A program made the translations under genes and the position numbers. This document shows, one piece after another, positions 9,004-18,621 of a DNA stretch of 64,000 nucleotides. The stretch covers positions 20,464 through 84,463 of the forward strand of contig NZ_JACAAX010000029.1 of the NCBI RefSeq assembly GCF_013377085.1. Direction: 5' to 3'. This stretch comes from Rhodoplanes sp. Its GTDB lineage: Bacteria; Pseudomonadota; Alphaproteobacteria; Rhizobiales; Xanthobacteraceae. The notes under the pieces are model-generated. The model was not told where the DNA came from. It ran no database searches and saw only the letters and a program-made list of their open reading frames with translations. Numbering within the stretch: position 1 is the stretch's first letter; each line of letters begins with the position of its first letter.

Positions 9004-9110
9004 TCCCGACATGGCCGCGCCGGTCCGGCGCGGCGACGACCGAGGAGTTTTGGAGTTTCGGAATTTTTGTGGAGCCGTGGGCTCTCTCCTCCCGGACTCG
9101 GACGCTTCCG

Positions 9111-9138
9111 AACCCCGCCGCGAACGGCGGGGTTTTTG
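9111..9138 (+). terminator. Rho-independent terminator after ctrA
   Basis: AACCCCGCCG, loop CGAA, CGGCGGGGTT, then TTTGTTTG: a 10-bp GC-rich stem with a stable tetraloop and T-rich tail, about 110 bp after the ctrA stop codon. Confidence 0.9.
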
Positions 9139-9262
9139 TTTGTGGGGAGCCGCGGGCCGGCGCCTCCGAACGATGCCCGATCCCGGCCATTCCGGTCTTT
9201 GCTGTCGCACTACGGGACGCACACATCGCTTGCCGTGCACGAGAGCTGCCAAGCCTGAGAGC

Positions 9263-9355
9263 GTCATGCGCGGGCTCGACCCGCGCATCCATCAGATTTC
9301 GCAAAAACGCTTTGTTCGCAGGATGATGGATCGCCGGGTCAAGCCCGGCGATGAC
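9263..9355. repeat. Dispersed palindromic intergenic repeat (GTCATG...GATGAC type)
   Basis: The element begins GTCATGCGCGGGCTCGACCC and ends GGGTCAAGCCCGGCGATGAC. Its outer ends are inverted copies of each other, and each arm contains its own small inverted repeat. It resembles a family common between genes in rhizobia. With the ctrA terminator it accounts for most of the 519-bp gap 9004-9522; the rest shows only a weak hairpin near 9455-9477. Confidence 0.7.
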
Positions 9356-9522
9356 GACGGTGGGGAAGGCGCCCTTTGCCGGACCATCAGATGTTCTCGA
9401 CAAGACGAGTTCTGTGCATCCCGTAGCGCCTTCGCAGGGAGCCGAAAATGGAAATGCCCAGCGCAAGGCCGGGCATCACCAAAACTCGATCTTGCGCAGC
9501 CCGGTTCAGGACGGGCGCCGCC

Positions 9523-10413
9523 CTACCGCTGCCCGCCGAAGTTCGCCGCGAGGCGCTGGGTGGCCGGCATGGCGAAGACGGCCGGCTTGGCGGCCGCGGA
9601 GGCGCCGTTCGGGGCGTAGACGCCGCGCTGGTCGGGCACCGGCTTGAAGGCGTCGGTGAGACCGACCACGGTCTCGGCGGCGCCGAGCACCAGGAAGCCG
9701 TCCGGCTCGGTGACCTTGCGGATCCGCTCCAGCACCCCGATCTTGGTGGGCTGGTCGAAATAGATCAGCACGTTGCGGCAGAACACCAGGTCGAACGGGC
9801 CGAGGCTGGTGAAGTCGCCGAGCAGGTTGAGGGTGCGATACTGGACCATGGACCGGATCTCGGGGGAGATCTGCCAGGTCTCGCCGGTCTGCGTGAAGTA
9901 TTTCAGCAGCATCTGGATGGGCAGCCCGCGCTGCACCTCGAACTGGCTGTAGATGCCGGCCCGCGCCTTGTCGAGCACATCCATCGAGAGGTCGGTCGCC
10001 ACCATCTCGATGCGCCAGCCGTCGAGCCGCGGGCCCATGTCCTTGAGGCACATCGCGAGCGAGTAAGGCTCCTGGCCCGTGGAGGCGGCGGCGCACCAGA
10101 TGCGCAGGCGGCGACGGCTCTCGCGAGCGGCGAGCAGCGACGGGATGATCGACTGCCGGAAATGATCGAACGGCACCTTGTCGCGCAGGAAGAAGGTCTC
10201 GTTGGTGGTCATCGCCTCGACCACCGCGACCAGCAGGTTTTCGGAGCCGGGCACCTTCAGCTTCTGCACCAGCTCGCCCAGCGAGCCGAGGCTGTTCTTG
10301 CGCGCGACCGGCAGCAGCCGGCTCTCGACCAGATACTCCTTGTCGGCGGAGAGCACGAGGCCGGACCGGTCCTTGAGGAGCCGGCGCAGAAAATCGTAAT
10401 CGAACGGCGTCAC
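9523..10413 (-). CDS. cheR: Chemotaxis protein methyltransferase CheR
   Basis: CheR methylates glutamates of chemoreceptors with S-adenosylmethionine. The 296-residue product has an N-terminal helical domain ([14 protein letters not shown]) and a Rossmann methyltransferase domain with the SAM-binding loop [17 protein letters not shown] and [14 protein letters not shown]. The start is a GTG at 10413 that overlaps the cheB stop codon (GTGA), so it is coupled to cheB. A tail of about 30 residues after GVYAPNG is Ala-rich and not conserved. It is the last gene of the che operon and converges on ctrA. Confidence 0.94.
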   Translation of the reverse strand: MTPFDYDFLRRLLKDRSGLVLSADKEYLVESRLLPVARKNSLGSLGELVQKLKVPGSENLLVAVVEAMTTNETFFLRDKVPFDHFRQSIIPSLLAARESRRRLRIWCAAASTGQEPYSLAMCLKDMGPRLDGWRIEMVATDLSMDVLDKARAGIYSQFEVQRGLPIQMLLKYFTQTGETWQISPEIRSMVQYRTLNLLGDFTSLGPFDLVFCRNVLIYFDQPTKIGVLERIRKVTEPDGFLVLGAAETVVGLTDAFKPVPDQRGVYAPNGASAAAKPAVFAMPATQRLAANFGGQR

Positions 10414-11576
10414 GAGCGCTCTCCCGAGAAAATACGCGTTACTTTCTGGGCAATCTGCCCCAGCGGCAGGATCGCAGAGCACAATCCCGCCTGGGCGACC
10501 GCCCCCGGCATTCCCCACACCACGCTCGAGGCTTCGTCCTGAGCGATCACGCTGCCTCCGGCGGCGACCAGCTCGGCCGCACCCTTGGCTCCGTCCGAGC
10601 CCATTCCGGTGAGGATCACGCACAGCGCCGCCCCACCCCAAACCTGCGCGGCCGACGCGAGCAGCGGGTCGACCGCAGGCTTGCAGAAGTTCACCAGCGG
10701 CCCGTCGCGCAGCACGATCACCGGCGAATTGTCGCGGCGCGCCACCTGCATGTGGATGGCGCCGGGCGCCACATAGACCCGGCCGGCGACGATCGCCTCG
10801 CCGTCGACCGCCTCGCGCACCGTGCGGTTCGCGGCCCGCGACAGGTGCTCGGCCAAGATGGTCGTGAAGGTCGGCGGCATGTGCTGGGTGATCAGCACCG
10901 GAACCTGGTCGATGACACGGCCGAGGCTGCCGATGACCTCGTTGAGCGCCTGCGGTCCACCGGTCGACGACCCGATCAGCAGGACGCGCGGCATCGTCGC
11001 CGAGAACGGCCGCAGCTTCCAGGTGGCCGGCTTGTCGGCGGCGAGCGCGGCAGCCGGCTGGGCGAGCGCAGCCCGACCTCCGGCGACCGACGGCGCGGCC
11101 GGGCGCGGGCCGCGCATCCGCCGGCGGCGCTGGCCGAGATGGCGCACCTTCTCGACGAGGTCGCGGCGGAAGTCCGCCGAGGTGGTGACGCCGCGATTGG
11201 TCTCCGGCTTCGGGATGTAGTCGGCGGCGCCGAGCGACAGCGCCTTCAGGCTGATCTCGGCGTTTCTCAGCGTCAGGGTCGACGCCATGATGACGACGAG
11301 GTCGCGCTTCTTGGCGAGCAGCAGCGGCAAGGCCGAGATGCCGTCCAGCACCGGCATCTCGATGTCCAGGATGGCGACGTCGGGATCGACCCGCTCGACC
11401 TGGTCCACCGCCTCGCGGCCGGTCCGCAGCGACGCCACCATCTCGAAATCGGGCTGCTCCTCGATCCACCGGGCGATCAGGCCGCGGACCACCACCGAAT
11501 CGTCCACCACCATGACCCGGATTCGGTCGCCGGCGGCGGTCGATGCTCTGGACGTGGGTGTGACGGCGAGTGCCAT
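10410..11576 (-). CDS. cheB: Chemotaxis response regulator methylesterase CheB
   Basis: CheB removes receptor methyl groups once phosphorylated by CheA. Residues 15-130 are a receiver domain ([17 protein letters not shown]; acceptor Asp in [12 protein letters not shown]). After a linker, the catalytic domain shows the Ser motif [13 protein letters not shown], the His in [10 protein letters not shown] and the Asp region [12 protein letters not shown], that is, the complete Ser-His-Asp triad. The length of 388 residues is slightly above the usual 350 because of a basic, Ala-rich linker. The neighbouring genes are cheY 69 bp upstream and cheR overlapping downstream. Confidence 0.95.
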   Translation of the reverse strand: MALAVTPTSRASTAAGDRIRVMVVDDSVVVRGLIARWIEEQPDFEMVASLRTGREAVDQVERVDPDVAILDIEMPVLDGISALPLLLAKKRDLVVIMASTLTLRNAEISLKALSLGAADYIPKPETNRGVTTSADFRRDLVEKVRHLGQRRRRMRGPRPAAPSVAGGRAALAQPAAALAADKPATWKLRPFSATMPRVLLIGSSTGGPQALNEVIGSLGRVIDQVPVLITQHMPPTFTTILAEHLSRAANRTVREAVDGEAIVAGRVYVAPGAIHMQVARRDNSPVIVLRDGPLVNFCKPAVDPLLASAAQVWGGAALCVILTGMGSDGAKGAAELVAAGGSVIAQDEASSVVWGMPGAVAQAGLCSAILPLGQIAQKVTRIFSGERS

Positions 11577-11645
11577 AACGCGAGATACTCGGTTACGCCG
11601 AAGAGACGACGGACGTGGCTTGCTGACGACGAGGAAGCGTCGGGC

Positions 11646-12011
11646 TCAGACCAGCCCGACTTCCTGGAATTTCGCCGCGACGATGTCTTTGTCGAACGGC
11701 TTCATGATGTATTCGTCGGCCCCCGCGTGCAGGGCCCGCGCGATCTGGGCGACTTCGTTCTCGGTCGTGCAGAAGACCACCTTCGGACGGTCGCCGCCGG
11801 GCATCCGGCGCAGCGTGCGCAGGAACTCGTAGCCGTCCATGCGGGGCATGTTCCAGTCGAGCAGAATGGCGTCCGGCAGCTCGCGCTGGCAGACATCGAG
11901 GGCCACCTGCCCGTCCTCGGCTTCGGTGATCTCGAACGCCATGCCTTCGAGGATGCGCCGGGCCACCTTGCGGATGACGCTGGAGTCGTCGACAACCAAA
12001 CAGGTCTTCAT
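11646..12011 (-). CDS. cheY: Chemotaxis response regulator CheY
   Basis: A single receiver domain of 121 residues with Asp pair VVDDSS, acceptor Asp in ILLDWNMPRMDGYEFL, Thr in FCTTENE and Lys in DEYIMKPF. Phospho-CheY binds the flagellar switch, or acts as a phosphate sink if other CheY copies exist. It sits between cheW and cheB with about 70-bp gaps on each side. Confidence 0.95.
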   Translation of the reverse strand: MKTCLVVDDSSVIRKVARRILEGMAFEITEAEDGQVALDVCQRELPDAILLDWNMPRMDGYEFLRTLRRMPGGDRPKVVFCTTENEVAQIARALHAGADEYIMKPFDKDIVAAKFQEVGLV

Positions 12012-12081
12012 CGCATGCCTCGTCCTCTCGGTGCCCCGGCCGCGATCGGTCGCCGACGCACCCGATGTCGAAATCGCCCGA

Positions 12082-12546
12082 TCAGGCCGCGATCGCTTCG
12101 CCCATGTCGAGCACGCGGTCGACGTCGAGCACCACCAGAAGCTGGCCCTCGAGCCGGTGAACGCCGGCCGACACGCGCGCGAGCCTCGTGTCGAGGTTCA
12201 CCGGATTGGGCTCGCGCATGTTCTCGTCCAGCTTCAGCACCTCGCCGACCGAGTCGATCAGCAGGCCGTAGGACTCGCCCTTCGACTCGATGCCGATCGC
12301 CATCGGCTTCTTGCCGTCCTCGCGCTTGGGCAGGCCGAGCCGGCGCCGCATGTCGATCGCCGTGACGATCCGGCCACGCAGGTTCAGCACGCCGGCGATC
12401 TCCGGCTGCGACAGCGGCACCCGGGTCAGCTTCTCGAGCATGAACACGTCCTGGACCCGCGAGATCGGCAGGCCGAAGAGCTGCTCGCCCAGCATGACCG
12501 TGACGTATTCGGTGAGCATGTCGCTCGGATTGTTGTCGTTCGCCAT
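12082..12546 (-). CDS. cheW: Chemotaxis coupling protein CheW
   Basis: CheW bridges chemoreceptors and CheA. The 154-residue product is one CheW domain (EYVTVMLGEQLFGLPISRVQ, GVLNLRGRIVTAIDMRRRLG, LLIDSVGEVL). The ATG at 12546 has GGAGG just upstream. An earlier in-frame ATG at 12558 overlaps the cheA stop as TGATG and would add MEAR; either would couple translation to cheA. Confidence 0.94.
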   Translation of the reverse strand: MANDNNPSDMLTEYVTVMLGEQLFGLPISRVQDVFMLEKLTRVPLSQPEIAGVLNLRGRIVTAIDMRRRLGLPKREDGKKPMAIGIESKGESYGLLIDSVGEVLKLDENMREPNPVNLDTRLARVSAGVHRLEGQLLVVLDVDRVLDMGEAIAA

Positions 12547-12557
12547 CCTCGCCTCCA

Positions 12558-15251
12558 TCACGCCGCCTCGGCGTGGGCAGTCTGTTCCTTCAGGGCCGCG
12601 ATCAGGCCCGGACGGTCGAATTTGGCTACGAAGTCGTGGAAGCCGACCGCACGACCCCGCTCGATCGCTTCCGGCGAGGTGAGCGCCGAGAGGGCGATGA
12701 TCGGAACATCCTTGGTCTCCGGATCGGCCTGCACGGCCTGCGCCAGCTCGAACCCGTTCATGCCCGGCATGTCGATGTCGGTGACCACCACGTCGATGTG
12801 CCGGCCCGACTTCAGAACCTCGAGCGCGTCCTCGCCACCCTGCACCGTGGTGACCAGGTAGCCGGCGGCCTTGAGCACCGGGGTGAGCATGTTGCGGAAG
12901 AACGCCGAGTCGTCGACGAACAGCAGCGACCTGCTGGTCGTGCCGACGCCCATCGACTTGTCCTTGCGGCGCAGCCAGTCCTCGAATGCGATCGGCAGGA
13001 AATAGCCCATGTCGAGGATCTCGGTGGCGTGACCCTTGACCACCGCCGAGCCGAGCACGCCGGGCGTCTCGCTGGACACCTCGATGTTGAGATTGTCCTC
13101 GACGATGTCGATGATCTCGTCGACCACGAGGCCCATCGAGCGCCCGTCGTCCGAGAACACCAGCAGCGGCTGGGTTCCCTCGGTGCGGATCTGAACCTCG
13201 TTGTTGACGCGCACCAGCGGCATGAGCTGGCCGCGATACTGGACCAGGCGGCGGCCGTTGGAGAACTCGATCTTCTTGGCGTCGATCTCCTCGAGTCGGG
13301 TGACCAGCGACAGCGGCACTGCCTTCGGCTCCGGCGAGCCGGCGCGGAAGACGAGCAGCGAGGTGGTGTTGTCCGGCCCCGCATGGTGCTGCACGGCGCT
13401 GCCCTCCTCCGACTGCGTCGCCGCGGTCGCGATGGTGCCCAGCGCACGGGCGATCCCGTTCGGATCGATGATCATGATCACCGAGCCGTCGCCCAGGATC
13501 GTGTTGCCGGAGAACATCGCGATGTGCCGCAGCTTGGTCGACATCGGCTTCACCACGATTTCCTCGGTGTGGAAGACGCCGTCCACCACGATGCCGAAGG
13601 TCTGGTTGCCGACCTGCGTCACGACGATGAAGCCGTTCTCGGCGTCGTCGCCGGACTGGACCTCGGTCTCGTCCATCTTGAGCAGGGTCTTGAGCCGGAT
13701 CAGCGGCAACAGCTTGTTGCGCAGGCGCAGGACGGGCGTGTCCTTGATGCGCTCGATCTTGTGCTCGGAGTTGGTCTGCGCCCGCACCAGCTCGATAACC
13801 GAGAGCTGCGGGATGGCGAAGCGGTCGCCGCCGGCCTCGACGATGAGGGTGGAGACGATCGCCAGCGTGAGCGGGATCTTGATGATGAAGCTCGATCCGG
13901 CGCAGGCCACCGACTTGACGTCGACGGTGCCGCCGATCTGGTCGATGTTGGTGCGCACCACGTCCATGCCGACGCCGCGGCCCGACACGCTGGTGACCTT
14001 GGCGGCGGTCGAGAAGCCGGGAGCGAAGATGTACTTGTGGATCTGCTGCTCGCTCATCTTCTCGATCTGGGCTTCGGTGGCGAGCCCATTGGCCACTGCC
14101 TTCGCCTTGATCTTGTCGGTGTTGAGCCCGCGGCCGTCGTCGGAGATCTCGATGATGATGTGGCCGCCCTCGTGGTAGGCCGAGAGACGGATCGTGCCCT
14201 TCTCCGGCTTGCCGAGCGCGCGCCGTTCGGCCGACGTCTCCAGGCCGTGATCGGCGGAGTTGCGCACCATGTGGGTGAGCGGATCCTTGATCAGGTCGAG
14301 CACCTGGCGGTCGAGCTCGGTGTCGGCGCCGTGCATCTCGAGCTCGATCTGCTTGCCGAGCTCGGTCGCGAGGTCGCGCACGACGCGCGGCAGCTTCTGC
14401 CACGCATTGCCGATCGGCTGCATGCGCGTCTTCATGACGCCTTCCTGCAGCTCGGCCGTGACGTTGGACAGCCGCTGCAGCGGAACCTTGAACTCGGAGT
14501 CCTCGTGCCGACGAACGATCTCGAGGAGCTGGTTGCGCGTGAGCACCAGCTCCGAGACCATCGTCATGAGGTGCTCGAGCGTCTCGACATTGACGCGGAT
14601 CGACTGGTTCGCGACCTTGGAGTCGCTCTTCTCGTCGTCGCCCTTCGCGTCGTTCTGCGTCGCCGTCGCCGTCGCGGCGGCCGCCTTGGCGGCGGACGGT
14701 GTGTTGCTGGGCGGCGTGAACGTCGGCCCGGGCGTCTCGCGGAAGGCGCGCTCGAGGTCGTCCAGCGAAACCTCGCCGGGACGAAGCTTGCGCTCCAGCA
14801 CCTGATAGGTGAGCTCGCCCGAGGTCTCGGCGGACGGCGCCGAAGGCTCGGCCTCGGCCTTCTTGGCCGGCGCCGGCGCGTTGATGGCGAGCCGTTCCAG
14901 CTCGTCGATCAGGTCGCGATCCTGGCCTGCCGGCTCTTCCTGATTTTGCTCCAGCTCGTCCAGGATCGCCTTGATCCGGTCGATGGTGGAGAGGATCAGG
15001 GTCACGGCCTCGCCCGTGACGGAGGTGCCGTCGCGGAACTTGCCCATCAGGGTCTCGGCCGCATGTGCCAGGGCTTCGAGCCGCGGCAGGCCGAGGAACC
15101 CGCAGGTTCCCTTGATGGTATGGACAAGCCGGAAGATGTTGTCGAGGATCTTGGCGTTATTCGGATCCTGCTCGAACCGAACGAGCTCGACGTCGACCAC
15201 GTCGAGGCTTTCATTCGTCTCGGTCAAGAATTCCCGGAGCAAGTCGTCCAT
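12558..15251 (-). CDS. cheA: Hybrid chemotaxis histidine kinase CheA with second CheW-like domain and receiver
   Basis: The 897-residue CheA is longer than the common 650-700. Domain order: Hpt/P1 (phosphorylated His44 in LVHTIKGTCGFLGL), an Ala/Glu-rich linker to about 215, dimerisation helices, the HATPase domain (HMVRNSADHGLE, SGRGVGMDVV), a regulatory CheW-like domain, a second CheW-like domain (about 610-750, LLVFRAGSPEPKAVPLSLV), and a C-terminal receiver (LLFVDDSAFFRNML, VVTDIDMPGMNGFEL). The receiver may act as a phosphate sink or an internal brake. It is first in the che operon, with a TTAA-N7-TTAA site about 240 bp upstream. A chemoreceptor gene occurs elsewhere in the window (44.5 kb). 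Confidence 0.96.
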   Translation of the reverse strand: MDDLLREFLTETNESLDVVDVELVRFEQDPNNAKILDNIFRLVHTIKGTCGFLGLPRLEALAHAAETLMGKFRDGTSVTGEAVTLILSTIDRIKAILDELEQNQEEPAGQDRDLIDELERLAINAPAPAKKAEAEPSAPSAETSGELTYQVLERKLRPGEVSLDDLERAFRETPGPTFTPPSNTPSAAKAAAATATATQNDAKGDDEKSDSKVANQSIRVNVETLEHLMTMVSELVLTRNQLLEIVRRHEDSEFKVPLQRLSNVTAELQEGVMKTRMQPIGNAWQKLPRVVRDLATELGKQIELEMHGADTELDRQVLDLIKDPLTHMVRNSADHGLETSAERRALGKPEKGTIRLSAYHEGGHIIIEISDDGRGLNTDKIKAKAVANGLATEAQIEKMSEQQIHKYIFAPGFSTAAKVTSVSGRGVGMDVVRTNIDQIGGTVDVKSVACAGSSFIIKIPLTLAIVSTLIVEAGGDRFAIPQLSVIELVRAQTNSEHKIERIKDTPVLRLRNKLLPLIRLKTLLKMDETEVQSGDDAENGFIVVTQVGNQTFGIVVDGVFHTEEIVVKPMSTKLRHIAMFSGNTILGDGSVIMIIDPNGIARALGTIATAATQSEEGSAVQHHAGPDNTTSLLVFRAGSPEPKAVPLSLVTRLEEIDAKKIEFSNGRRLVQYRGQLMPLVRVNNEVQIRTEGTQPLLVFSDDGRSMGLVVDEIIDIVEDNLNIEVSSETPGVLGSAVVKGHATEILDMGYFLPIAFEDWLRRKDKSMGVGTTSRSLLFVDDSAFFRNMLTPVLKAAGYLVTTVQGGEDALEVLKSGRHIDVVVTDIDMPGMNGFELAQAVQADPETKDVPIIALSALTSPEAIERGRAVGFHDFVAKFDRPGLIAALKEQTAHAEAA

Positions 15252-15613
15252 CGGAAAAAACTCGCGTTACAGGCTCGTGCTTCCCTGGGAAGAATTCGGG
15301 AGCTGCCGCAGTCTGTTGGGAAAGCGTTTAAGTTTCGTTTCGGCGCATGCCGCAAGCGGTGCGACCGAGTGGCCCGGGGCGCCCGTATGCATGGCTCGGC
15401 CCCGCCTCGACGGGTCGGCAAGGCCCCTGTCGACAATGATGAATTGTTGAAAATTAGAGCAAATATGTCGGCGCGCGGCAGCGCATTAAGACAGCGTTAA
15501 AGGCTGTGGCGCGGGCTCGGGTCGACAAAAAATAATTCCGGCCCGAGCAGCCATCGCGGCGCGTTCTAACCCGCGGAAACCGCTTTCTAACCTGTTCTTA
15601 CGACGATCCTGAT
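15252..15613. other. chpT-cheA intergenic region
   Basis: These 362 bp contain no supportable gene. The stretch 15425-15600 is AT-richer and probably holds the cheA promoter. The CtrA-type site at 15486-15500 is the only motif I recognise. Confidence 0.6.
15486..15500. promoter_or_regulatory. CtrA binding site (exact TTAA-N7-TTAA) upstream of cheA
   Basis: TTAA-GACAGCG-TTAA is an exact match to the symmetric CtrA core. It lies 235-250 bp before the cheA start and in the same intergenic space as the chpT 3' end. The distance to the start codon is long, so the transcription start must lie well upstream of cheA if the site is used. Confidence 0.55.
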
Positions 15614-16291
15614 TCAGCCGGCGTCGGCGACCACCTCGGTGCCGGCAGGCGCCGCCGCCGCCGCGATCACGATCGCCTCGCCCTCGGCCGCGAACGTCAC
15701 GGCGAGGCCGCAGGCCCGCGCCAGCAGGCCGGCATAGTAGGGCTGCACCGCATGGGCATCGATCGCCGAATCGGCCGGCGTGCCGGCGACGAGCGGCGGA
15801 AGCTGCTGCGGCACGCGCGCATTGAGGCCGCGCGTCTCGATCCGGAACCCCATGGTGTCGCCCTCCCCGACCGGATCGATGGTGAGGGTACCGCCGCGCG
15901 GAATCGTCTGGCCGGCGAGTAGCAGCAGATTGAGCACCAGCTTGACCCGGTTTTTCGGCAGCAGCAGTCGCGGCAGGCTCCAGACCAGCTTGACCTTCTC
16001 GTCCTCGAGCGCGCCGCGCGCCACCTTCTCGGCGTCGCCGAGATCGATCTGCGCGCCGGCCGATCCCGACGCCCCGAAGGCGAGCCGGCAGAACTGCAGG
16101 CGGGCGGAGACGCGAACCGCGCTCTTCTTGATCAGGTCGAGCGCGAAGGACTTGGTCTCCTCGTCCTGCGCGTCCTCCAGCACCTCGAGGCCGTTGACGA
16201 TCGCGCCGGACGGGCTGATCAGGTCATGGCAGACCCGCGAGCACAGCAGGGCGGACAGGTCGAGCGCATCGAGCATCGCCGTGCTGGTCAT
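15614..16291 (-). CDS. chpT: Histidine phosphotransferase ChpT
   Basis: ChpT relays phosphate from the hybrid kinase CckA to CtrA and CpdR. The 225-residue product has the expected histidine-kinase-like fold without ATP binding: a helical hairpin with the phospho-accepting His22 (LLCSRVCHDLISPSGAIVNG) and a degenerate Bergerat-type domain (KNRVKLVLNLLLLAGQTIPRGG). The start MTSTAMLDAL at 16291 is preferred; the open frame runs further upstream into the region shared with cysQ. Its place next to the che operon and near ctrA supports the assignment. Confidence 0.92.
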   Translation of the reverse strand: MTSTAMLDALDLSALLCSRVCHDLISPSGAIVNGLEVLEDAQDEETKSFALDLIKKSAVRVSARLQFCRLAFGASGSAGAQIDLGDAEKVARGALEDEKVKLVWSLPRLLLPKNRVKLVLNLLLLAGQTIPRGGTLTIDPVGEGDTMGFRIETRGLNARVPQQLPPLVAGTPADSAIDAHAVQPYYAGLLARACGLAVTFAAEGEAIVIAAAAAPAGTEVVADAG

Positions 16292-16402
16292 CAGTCGGGT
16301 CTCCGAGGTCCACCGAATCGGCGCCACGCCGCCGAGGGTGCGGTGTGATACACCGTCGCGAAGCACCAACGCAAACCGCTCCGACAGGGTTTTCCGCCTC
16401 CC

Positions 16403-17224
16403 ATGCCTTCGACCGACGACGCCCTCGCGGCCGCCCTCACGGACCTGGTCTCGCAGGCCGGCCGAGCCATTCTGGAGGTGACGAGGTCCGCCCTCGCGGT
16501 GCGGACCAAGGCCGACTGCAGCCCCGTCACGGCGGCCGACGGCGCCGCCCAGGACGTGATCCTGGCCGGCCTCGCCCGACTGCTGCCCGGCGTGCCGGTG
16601 GTGTCGGAGGAGAGCATCGACAATGCCGGCCGCGACCTCGGCGGCGCGACCTTCGTGCTGGTCGATCCGCTCGACGGCACCCGCGAGCTCGTCGCGGGAA
16701 GCGACGAGTACACGGTCAATGTCGCGATCGTGGACTTGGGCGTGCCGATCGTCGGGCTCGTTTTCCTGCCGGCGCGCGGCCTGCTCTATCGCGGCCGAGC
16801 GGGCCGCGGGGCGGAGCGGATGTCACTGCCGGCCGGCGCGGCGGCGGGGGCGGTCGAAGCGATCCGGACACGCGGGCAGCCGGCGGAGGGGCTCGTGGCG
16901 ACGGTCAGTCGCTCCCATCTCGACGCGGCGAGCGAGCGATTTCTCGACACGCGCCGGGTCGCACGGCGCATCGCCTGCGGCTCGGCCGTGAAGTTCGGCT
17001 TGCTGGCGGAGGGCACGGCCGACGTCTATCCGCGGCTCGCCCCGACCCACGAATGGGACGTCGCGGCCGGACACGCGGTGCTGCGGGCGGCCGGCGGCGA
17101 CGTGGTGCGGCCGGACGGCGGCCCGCTTCGCTATGGCGACGGCGGAACAGGCTTTCTGGTTCCCGGCTTTGTCGCCTGGGCGGATCCGGCTGCAGCCGGA
17201 TCCGAGCCGGCCGCGGCCGGATGA
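16403..17224 (+). CDS. cysQ: 3'(2'),5'-bisphosphate nucleotidase CysQ
   Basis: CysQ dephosphorylates adenosine 3',5'-bisphosphate from sulfate assimilation. The 273-residue product has the Li+-sensitive phosphatase metal motifs: SEES (GVPVVSEESID), DPLDGTRELVAGSDEYTVN and the late THEWDVAAGHAVLRAAGG. It is divergent from chpT and convergent with the YHS gene, so it is probably transcribed alone. Confidence 0.93.
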   Translation: MPSTDDALAAALTDLVSQAGRAILEVTRSALAVRTKADCSPVTAADGAAQDVILAGLARLLPGVPVVSEESIDNAGRDLGGATFVLVDPLDGTRELVAGSDEYTVNVAIVDLGVPIVGLVFLPARGLLYRGRAGRGAERMSLPAGAAAGAVEAIRTRGQPAEGLVATVSRSHLDAASERFLDTRRVARRIACGSAVKFGLLAEGTADVYPRLAPTHEWDVAAGHAVLRAAGGDVVRPDGGPLRYGDGGTGFLVPGFVAWADPAAAGSEPAAAG

Positions 17225-17249
17225 GCGACGGTCTGCGGCGGAGCCGAGG

Positions 17250-17756
17250 TCAGGGCGTCAGCCCGGCCCGCACCTGCGGCCAGTGGCTCTGGGCGTCGGT
17301 CAGCACCGTCACGGGGTCGGCCAGGAACTGCTCCCGCGCCGCCTCGCCGTAGAACAGCAGCAGCCGTCCGCGCAGCACCAGGAACACCTCGGGGTGCCCC
17401 GGCCGCGAGACGCCGCGGGCGATGCCGACCGGATCATAGCCACCGAACAGCGGGGCATAGACCGAAGGGTTGTCGGCGAAGGCATTGCGGTTGCCCTCGT
17501 TGCGGAACCGCCAGACCGTGCCGCCATAGGTGTATTCGTATTCGGGACGGCCCTCGACGGGCTTTTGGTCGACGAAATAGGACACCGGGTCGAAGCCGGA
17601 GATCGCCAGCCCCGAATAGCGGTCCGTGACCACCCGCTCGGTGGTCGCCGCGTGCAGACCGATCGCCGGAAAAGCTACGAGGCCCAGGGCCAAGGCGATT
17701 ATCGCAAGGGGAAGAAACGCGCGTGTCGTTTGCCGGGTTCGCCGCCAAGGCGTCAT
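17250..17756 (-). CDS. YHS-domain exported or membrane-anchored protein
   Basis: The 168-residue protein begins with a basic stretch and a hydrophobic helix (residues 13-32), either a signal peptide or an anchor. It then carries a YHS-like domain with AISGFDPVSYFVDQKPVEG and WRFRNEGNRNAFADNPSVYAP. YHS domains occur in metal-related and redox proteins, but the metal ligands are not obvious here. It is transcribed divergently from the EipA-like gene with 100 bp between them. The specific role is unknown. Confidence 0.8.
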   Translation of the reverse strand: MTPWRRTRQTTRAFLPLAIIALALGLVAFPAIGLHAATTERVVTDRYSGLAISGFDPVSYFVDQKPVEGRPEYEYTYGGTVWRFRNEGNRNAFADNPSVYAPLFGGYDPVGIARGVSRPGHPEVFLVLRGRLLLFYGEAAREQFLADPVTVLTDAQSHWPQVRAGLTP

Positions 17757-17856
17757 AGTGTTGCCAGATGCTGTCTCGATTCGGGTGAGACACTCCTAGC
17801 GCGATTTCGTAATCAGCCGGTTAGCGCGCTGCAACAAAACGTCGGGAAGGTCGGAA

Positions 17857-18441
17857 ATGGGCAGAGCCTCGCGTTGGATCGCCGCCGCGGTCGTCCTTTT
17901 GTCGTTGGCGGTCCCGGTCGGGGCCTTCGCCCAGAGCACGCCGCAGCCGGCCGGCCCGAGCACCTATTCGCCGGGTGAGATCGTGGCGACCGGCCACCGC
18001 TTCTTCGGCGGCGTCTCGCGCAGCCTCGCCACTCTGGTCGAGCGGGCCGTGAGCCAATGGGGCCTGCCCAACGGCTATGTGCTGGGCGAGGAGGGCGGCG
18101 GCGCCTTCTTCGGCGGCCTGCGCTACGGCGAAGGCGTCCTCTATACGAAGAACGCCGGCGACCTGAAGGTCTACTGGCAGGGGCCCTCGTTCGGCTGGGA
18201 TGTCGGCGGCGAAGGCGCCCGGAGCATGATGCTGATCTACAACCTGCCGGCGACCCAGGCGATCTATCAGCGTTTCGGCGGCATCGACGGCTCCGCCTAT
18301 TTCATCGGCGGCCTCGGCATGACGGCCCTGACGGCGAACAACATCGTGGTGGTGCCGATCCGGTCCGGAGTGGGGTTGCGGCTCGGCGCCAGCATCGGCT
18401 ATCTCAAGTTCACGCCGCAATCGACCTGGAATCCGTTCTGA
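17857..18441 (+). CDS. EipA-family (DUF1134) periplasmic envelope protein
   Basis: The 194-residue product has a signal peptide (MGRASRWIAAAVVLLSLAVP, cleavage after AFAQ) and the DUF1134 core: GVSRSLATLVERAVSQWG, then Gly-rich strands GGGAFFGGLRYGEG and VYWQGPSFGWDVGGEGARSM. In Brucella the family member EipA is a periplasmic beta-barrel protein needed for envelope integrity and controlled by CtrA. I see no convincing CtrA box in the short upstream region here, so that link is by family only. Confidence 0.88.
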   Translation: MGRASRWIAAAVVLLSLAVPVGAFAQSTPQPAGPSTYSPGEIVATGHRFFGGVSRSLATLVERAVSQWGLPNGYVLGEEGGGAFFGGLRYGEGVLYTKNAGDLKVYWQGPSFGWDVGGEGARSMMLIYNLPATQAIYQRFGGIDGSAYFIGGLGMTALTANNIVVVPIRSGVGLRLGASIGYLKFTPQSTWNPF

Positions 18442-18621
18442 CGGGGGTCCCCGCCGGCCGGCTCCCGGGACACGGCACACGGTTGCGTGATCGGGCGCGG
18501 TTTTCGGTGGCCTGCCGCCGGGGACCTGTGGTCGGGTTATTGAAATTGCTGTCGAAGCTGGAAGACCAAGACGCCCGTCGGCATGGTTTCCCGGCCGCGT
18601 GAGAAGCCGGAGGCGTTCGTC

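Noticed and set aside
12573..15500. 975-residue open frame opposite cheA
   Set aside because: Composition of a GC shadow (long Asp/Leu/His/Arg runs), no start signal, and a complete CheA on the other strand.
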